From NCBI GenBank assembly GCA_910579505.1, contig CAJTTZ010000001.1, positions 372,001 to 436,000 on the forward strand: a stretch of DNA of 64,000 nt, in the 5' to 3' direction. The stretch comes from an uncultured Lachnospiraceae bacterium. GTDB lineage: Bacteria > Bacillota > Clostridia > Lachnospirales > Lachnospiraceae. Of the stretch, positions 60,370-64,000 are shown in pieces. A program made the position numbers and the translations under genes. The first letter of the stretch is position 1; every line of letters begins with the position of its first letter. The notes under the pieces were generated by a model. It was not told where the DNA came from and searched no databases. It saw only the letters and a list, made by a program, of their open reading frames with translations.

Positions 60370-60801
60370 ACCGAAGAATTAGCCCATCTGGAAATGGTGG
60401 CTGCCATCGTCCACCAGCTCACCAAAAACCTTTCCATGGAACAGATCGAGGAAAGCGGCTTCCGCAACTACTATGTGGATCACACCGTCGGTATCTGGCC
60501 GCAGGCGGCAGGAGGCATCCCCTTCAATGCATGTGAGTTCCAGTCCAAAGGCGATATCATCACGGATCTGATGGAGGATATGGCTGCGGAGCAGAAAGCG
60601 CGCTCCACCTACGACAATATCCTTCGCCTCGTAAAAGATGAACCCGATGTATATGAGCCGATCAAGTTCCTGCGGGCAAGGGAAGTTGTACACTTCCAGA
60701 GGTTCGGTGAAGCCCTCCGCATCGTGCAGGATCACCTTGACTCCAAGAACTTCTACGCGTTCAACCCGGGATTTGACTGCTGCGAGGGGAATGTGAAATA
60801 A
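60370..60801 (+). pseudogene. cotJC: CotJC, 3' part, separated from its start by the element
   Basis: 143 codons and a stop. It reads TEELAHLEMVAAIVHQL...YYVDHTVGIWPQ...EDMAAEQKARSTYDNIL...REVVHFQRFGEALRIVQDHL, the standard CotJC/Mn-catalase-like region with ligands Glu65, His68, Glu136 and His170 of the rejoined protein. With the 62-codon 5' part it gives 205 residues. The open frame continues upstream into the element (from 60238) but without CotJC sequence or a plausible start. No frameshift or stop lies in this half, which argues that it is still under selection. Confidence 0.95.
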
Positions 60802-60825
60802 GAAATAATAACAGCCAATAATAAA

Positions 60826-60853
60826 GGAGGAATCGGCTAATGCCGATTCCTCC
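60826..60853. terminator. Hairpin after cotJC, between convergent genes
   Basis: GGAGGAATCGGC (60826-60837) pairs perfectly with GCCGATTCCTCC (60842-60853), loop TAAT. There is no strong T-run, so it is a probable rather than certain terminator for the cotJ operon and wecB. Confidence 0.5.
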
Positions 60854-60861
60854 ATCTCTCT

Positions 60862-62365
60862 CTAAAAGGGACTGGACATATGCTAGTTTTGTACACTATT
60901 AATATACTTCCGTTCTCACAATATTTTCATCATCCATAATAATATAATGCTCCGCCTTTTCCCCTGAAATGTCTTCTAAAAAATAAAGTAAAAAAAAGCC
61001 CCTGAGATCGGCTGCAAAGAGGTTAGTCACCAGAACGGACATTGCTATCGCTGACAGTATCGTTTCATCAGGCTGTATCCTGATAATGCCCGCCCCGTCA
61101 CAACGTCTTTCTGTGCTGAAAAATCTTTCATTCTTTATCCGCTCAAAATTATCCTGATGTTCCTCCATGCCGCCGTTTTTATCCTTTGACGGACGCCCCA
61201 GCTTCGGGCCTGATATTGTGATATTGTTCTCCCTGCAGAAACTGCGGATATCCCTCGTCCTGTATATCTGGTCGACAAAAACCCTTTGGGGATAGTGCCC
61301 TGTCCGCTCTTTATACCTGTTCATGGCATCTTTGAATATGCCGCTCTCATGATATGTATCAGACGAGAGCTTTTCCATCCTGGCATGCCCTTTTTCATCA
61401 ATGCTCACAGCATACATTACTCCAGAATCTGCAGGCGTATCCGCCCATTCGCCGTTTTCTATAAAAGGATAAGGCCCACTGATGCTGGTGATGCGGTTAT
61501 CCACATTGTATGTGCGGTTATCATACATGAATTTCTGCTGCTCGTAAAACTTCTGGATAGTTAGATAACAGTTTATATCCTTTGGTAAAAGCGCGTACCC
61601 CTCCTCCATAAAGGTTTCAAGATATCCCAGATCACGCCTGATATAGCCAAGCTGTTTTCGAATTGCGGCCCGAATCTTCTCTTTGGTACGCGCTCTGGAT
61701 TTTACAAATGTAACATACTCCCTGTTGGCATTCTTTCGATATGTGCGCGGTTTCTCCCACGGATGGAAACTCGTGTAAAAATAATCAATCATCTCCTCAA
61801 GTTTCTTACGCGCTTCATTGAGGAGCGAATAATCCTGCGGACACCATATGCCAGACGGAGAGCTTGCAGCCTCAAGAATGTCCCTGCCGAAGTTTCCATT
61901 CCCGCCGGAAGGCAGATTTGCAACGTCTGTATTTTTTGTTTCATGCTCTTTTGTGTCACCGCAATTTTCAAGAATACACTCGTTTACTTCCATCAAATAG
62001 TCAGCCGTCATATGTTTTCGCAAGCCGGAAAGAGCTGACGACTTAAGCGGCATTTCACGGTTAAATTTCTCCATGCCAAGGAAATACTGCAGATAAGGAT
62101 CATTTTTAATTTCTCTGACAACTGCTCTGTCTGAAAGTTTTCTCCTCTTCTGAATGATCAGTATGCCAAGAGCAACCCTGGATGAAAATAGCGGAAGTTC
62201 TGTTTCGGATGGGAGCAGCTTCGCACACTTCATTTCTATTTGCTTCCAAGGAATGACATGTGCCAGCTTAATCCACTCGTTGGCAGCACAAAGTTCCATG
62301 CCGCACGACCGGCCAAAATCAGACAGTGTGTTCCGGCAATTTCCTGATATCTGTGTATACCCTTT
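60862..62365 (-). mobile_element. IS5/IS1182-type insertion in the 3' end of wecB
   Basis: About 1.5 kb of transposase-coding sequence follows the wecB reading frame. Candidate ends begin AAAGGG on both sides (62365 on the minus strand, and 60862 on the plus strand) with about 12 of 18 matching positions, so the exact limits are approximate. No clear target-site duplication was identified. Confidence 0.55.
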
Positions 62366-63469
62366 TTCAATGATATCTGCAATCCGTTCACAGGCATGTC
62401 CATCCCCATAAGGATTTATGGCGTGTTCCATCTGCCTATATGCCCCCGGATCATCTAACAGTCTGCTGAACTCTCTGTAAATAGCTTCTTCCTCTGTACC
62501 AACCAATTTTAATGTGCCGGCATCAATTCCTTCCGGGCGCTCTGTCGTATCCCGCATCACCAGCACCGGCTTGCCAAGCGACGGCGCCTCTTCCTGAATT
62601 CCCCCTGAATCTGTGAGAATCAGATAACTGTGTTTCATAAAATTATGGAAGTCCAGTACATCTAACGGCTCTATAATGTGTATATAATCTCTTCTATTTC
62701 CATTGCCAGAATCCCCGAACACATCATCCGCCGCCCGGCGCACCGCCGGATTCATATGAATCGGATAAATGGCCTTTACGTCAGGGTGCTCCTCCAGCAC
62801 CCGGCGGATCGCCCTGAACATATGATGCATTGGCTCACCTAAATTTTCCCGCCTGTGGGCCGTGATGAGAATAAGCCTTGCATCCGAGGCCCATTCCAGT
62901 TCCGGATGAACGTATTCCTGCCGGACCGTATATCTCATCGCGTCAATTGCCGTATTTCCTGTTACCCAAATTTTGGTTTCGCTTTTCCCTTCTTTTATCA
63001 GATTTTCCCTCGATAACGCTGTCGGTGCAAAGTGGTATTGGGAAATAACAGATACGGCCTCCCTGTTAAATTCTTCAGGATACGGGGAGTAGATATTATA
63101 AGTCCTAAGCCCCGCCTCCACATGTCCAACCGGAATCTTCATATAGTAACAGGCAAGCGCCGTGGCAAAAGTCGTAGATGTATCCCCGTGCACTAACACC
63201 ACATCCGGCCTGCTTTCCTCCAAAACCTGTCTGACGGAATTGAGGATATTAACTGTCACATCAAACAGAGTCTGGTTTTCTTTCATAATAAAAAGATTAT
63301 AGTCTGGCACTACTTCAAAAAAGGCAAGCACCTGTTCCAGCATCTGTTTATGCTGACCGGTTACACAGACAACCGTTTCAATTGTTGGCCGTTTCTTAAG
63401 CTCCTTTACCAAAGGACACATCTTGATTGCTTCCGGCCTTGTTCCGAAGACCAGCATCACCTTTTTCAA
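60899..63469 (-). CDS. wecB: UDP-GlcNAc 2-epimerase fused to a DDE transposase
   Basis: An 856-codon frame. Residues 1-about 369 are a non-hydrolysing UDP-GlcNAc 2-epimerase (GTRPEAIKM at 9-17, HVEAGLRT at 116-123, DSGGIQEEAPSLGKPVLVMRDTTERPE at 287-313), which makes UDP-ManNAc for wall polysaccharides. It is complete to the usual C-terminus (NPYGDGHACERIADIIEKG). Residues from about 377 are an IS5/IS1182-type transposase (ELCAANEWIKLAH; RVALGILIIQKRRKLSDRAVVREIKNDPYLQYFLG; VFVDQIYRTRDIRSFCRENN; GPKLGRPSKD). An ATG at 62299 (residue 391) could be the transposase start, but it has no ribosome binding site. An insertion has thus removed the wecB stop. Confidence 0.88.
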   Translation of the reverse strand: MKKVMLVFGTRPEAIKMCPLVKELKKRPTIETVVCVTGQHKQMLEQVLAFFEVVPDYNLFIMKENQTLFDVTVNILNSVRQVLEESRPDVVLVHGDTSTTFATALACYYMKIPVGHVEAGLRTYNIYSPYPEEFNREAVSVISQYHFAPTALSRENLIKEGKSETKIWVTGNTAIDAMRYTVRQEYVHPELEWASDARLILITAHRRENLGEPMHHMFRAIRRVLEEHPDVKAIYPIHMNPAVRRAADDVFGDSGNGNRRDYIHIIEPLDVLDFHNFMKHSYLILTDSGGIQEEAPSLGKPVLVMRDTTERPEGIDAGTLKLVGTEEEAIYREFSRLLDDPGAYRQMEHAINPYGDGHACERIADIIEKGYTQISGNCRNTLSDFGRSCGMELCAANEWIKLAHVIPWKQIEMKCAKLLPSETELPLFSSRVALGILIIQKRRKLSDRAVVREIKNDPYLQYFLGMEKFNREMPLKSSALSGLRKHMTADYLMEVNECILENCGDTKEHETKNTDVANLPSGGNGNFGRDILEAASSPSGIWCPQDYSLLNEARKKLEEMIDYFYTSFHPWEKPRTYRKNANREYVTFVKSRARTKEKIRAAIRKQLGYIRRDLGYLETFMEEGYALLPKDINCYLTIQKFYEQQKFMYDNRTYNVDNRITSISGPYPFIENGEWADTPADSGVMYAVSIDEKGHARMEKLSSDTYHESGIFKDAMNRYKERTGHYPQRVFVDQIYRTRDIRSFCRENNITISGPKLGRPSKDKNGGMEEHQDNFERIKNERFFSTERRCDGAGIIRIQPDETILSAIAMSVLVTNLFAADLRGFFLLYFLEDISGEKAEHYIIMDDENIVRTEVY

Positions 63470-63598
63470 TTACGATTCCTCCTACTATTAAACCCAAATC
63501 CATATACGTACACTAAAATAGGAATCTGCCAAAAACTGACAGATTCCCATTCTTATCGTATTTACTTCCCTTATATTTACATTTTGTCCTATCTTACT

Positions 63599-64000
63599 TT
63601 ACGCCTGCTCCAGACCAAACTCTACCAGCAACCGCTTCTGGAGTTCCCTGTCTGACAGGGAATCCATAAATTCGTCGCTTCGCCCCGCCTTCATCAGCAG
63701 AATACCCAATTGATTGATCCTAGATTCACCCTCTTCTCTTCCCGTTTCCCATCCCTCACTCCGCAGGGTTCTCTCATATTTTTCCACATCAAACTCTTCC
63801 AGCAGCATTCCCAACACCTCCGCCCGGTTTTTTAACAGGAAATCTTTTAATACGCCCTTTTCTATGCAGCAGTCTATTGCCTTGTTTAAGGCAGTCTGTG
63901 TATCCTTCTCGGCAGCCATATATTTTCTTGTCTCCGCCACCAGCATGGAATATTCCCCCAAAATCTTACACCGATCCATCAGCTGTTTGTTATGTCCATA
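63599..64000 (-). CDS. Rpn/PD-(D/E)XK-type transposase-like protein, C-terminal fragment
   Basis: The reading frame is open to the right edge, so the start is outside the window. The visible part reads YGHNKQLMDRCKILGEYSMLVAET, then a coiled helical region (KDFLLKNRAEVLGMLLEEFDVEKY) and EGWETGREEGESRINQLGILLMKAGRSDEF near the end. This is the typical C-terminus of Rpn-family putative nucleases/transposases. The catalytic PD-(D/E)XK domain would lie to the right. The 129 bp between this gene and wecB hold nothing recognisable. Confidence 0.8.
   Translation of the reverse strand, partial: YGHNKQLMDRCKILGEYSMLVAETRKYMAAEKDTQTALNKAIDCCIEKGVLKDFLLKNRAEVLGMLLEEFDVEKYERTLRSEGWETGREEGESRINQLGILLMKAGRSDEFMDSLSDRELQKRLLVEFGLEQA

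Noticed and set aside
57236..60801. Simple decay of cotJC by an ordinary insertion
   Set aside because: Both halves are free of stops and frameshifts, the repeats preserve the frame, and the recombinase is intact. Simple decay would not predict this. It cannot be fully excluded without evidence of excision.
63470..63598. Possible small gene between wecB and the Rpn-like gene
   Set aside because: Only short frames without a ribosome binding site were seen.

Overview
The window looks like the chromosome of a spore-forming, anaerobic, low-to-mid GC Firmicute, most probably a Lachnospiraceae member (Clostridia). Support: a SpoIIIE-type translocase next to a TepA-like protease, Rex, a monomeric [FeFe] hydrogenase, a cotJ spore-coat operon, AGGAGG-type ribosome binding sites and sortase B surface proteins. 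No rRNA, tRNA or CRISPR array was seen. Assignments come from reading the sequence by eye; no database search was run.

Layout. 1-14.1 kb (minus): one-carbon genes (folD fragment, fhs), spoIIIE, tepA-like, a membrane protein, metY, yebC, a CNNM/CBS protein, mazF, alr, a coiled-coil protein and rex. 14.2-18.2 kb: an ABC-F ATPase (plus), NADP-isocitrate dehydrogenase and a GntR regulator. 18.3-33.2 kb (minus): a cell-surface operon read as repeat-rich secreted protein, sortase B, giant LRR protein, second LRR protein, subtilisin-like protease. Both LRR proteins end in (S/T)PxTG-type sorting signals next to the sortase. 33.4-41.3 kb (minus): DUF4037 protein, TPR protein, MATE, Nudix, RecQ, HflC, HflK. 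41.5-56.5 kb: histidine phosphatase, a membrane protein with a hexapeptide-repeat tail, trpS, a Cys-rich small protein, a GH13 debranching-enzyme homologue lacking catalytic residues, DUF1292, a UvrD-like helicase, gltX, [FeFe] hydrogenase and a Gld-type ABC transporter. 56.6-64 kb: the cotJ operon, a wecB fused to a transposase, and an Rpn-like fragment.

The most striking feature is at 57.2-60.8 kb. The Mn-catalase-like spore coat gene cotJC is split by a 2,948-bp element bounded by a 13-bp direct repeat (TACCGACATCGGT). The element carries an intact large serine recombinase, a 44-codon gene with a strong ribosome binding site, and a candidate type I toxin/antisense RNA pair. Precise recombination between the repeats would rejoin the halves in frame as a 205-codon cotJC whose protein has all expected metal ligands. 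This resembles the sigK-intervening (skin) element, here in miniature and in another sporulation gene.

A second pattern is a family of about 100-bp multi-hairpin repeats. Copies begin 0-4 bp after stop codons and end just before the next gene, with compensating base changes that preserve the stems. Two further arrays of unrelated small hairpins lie in other intergenic gaps.
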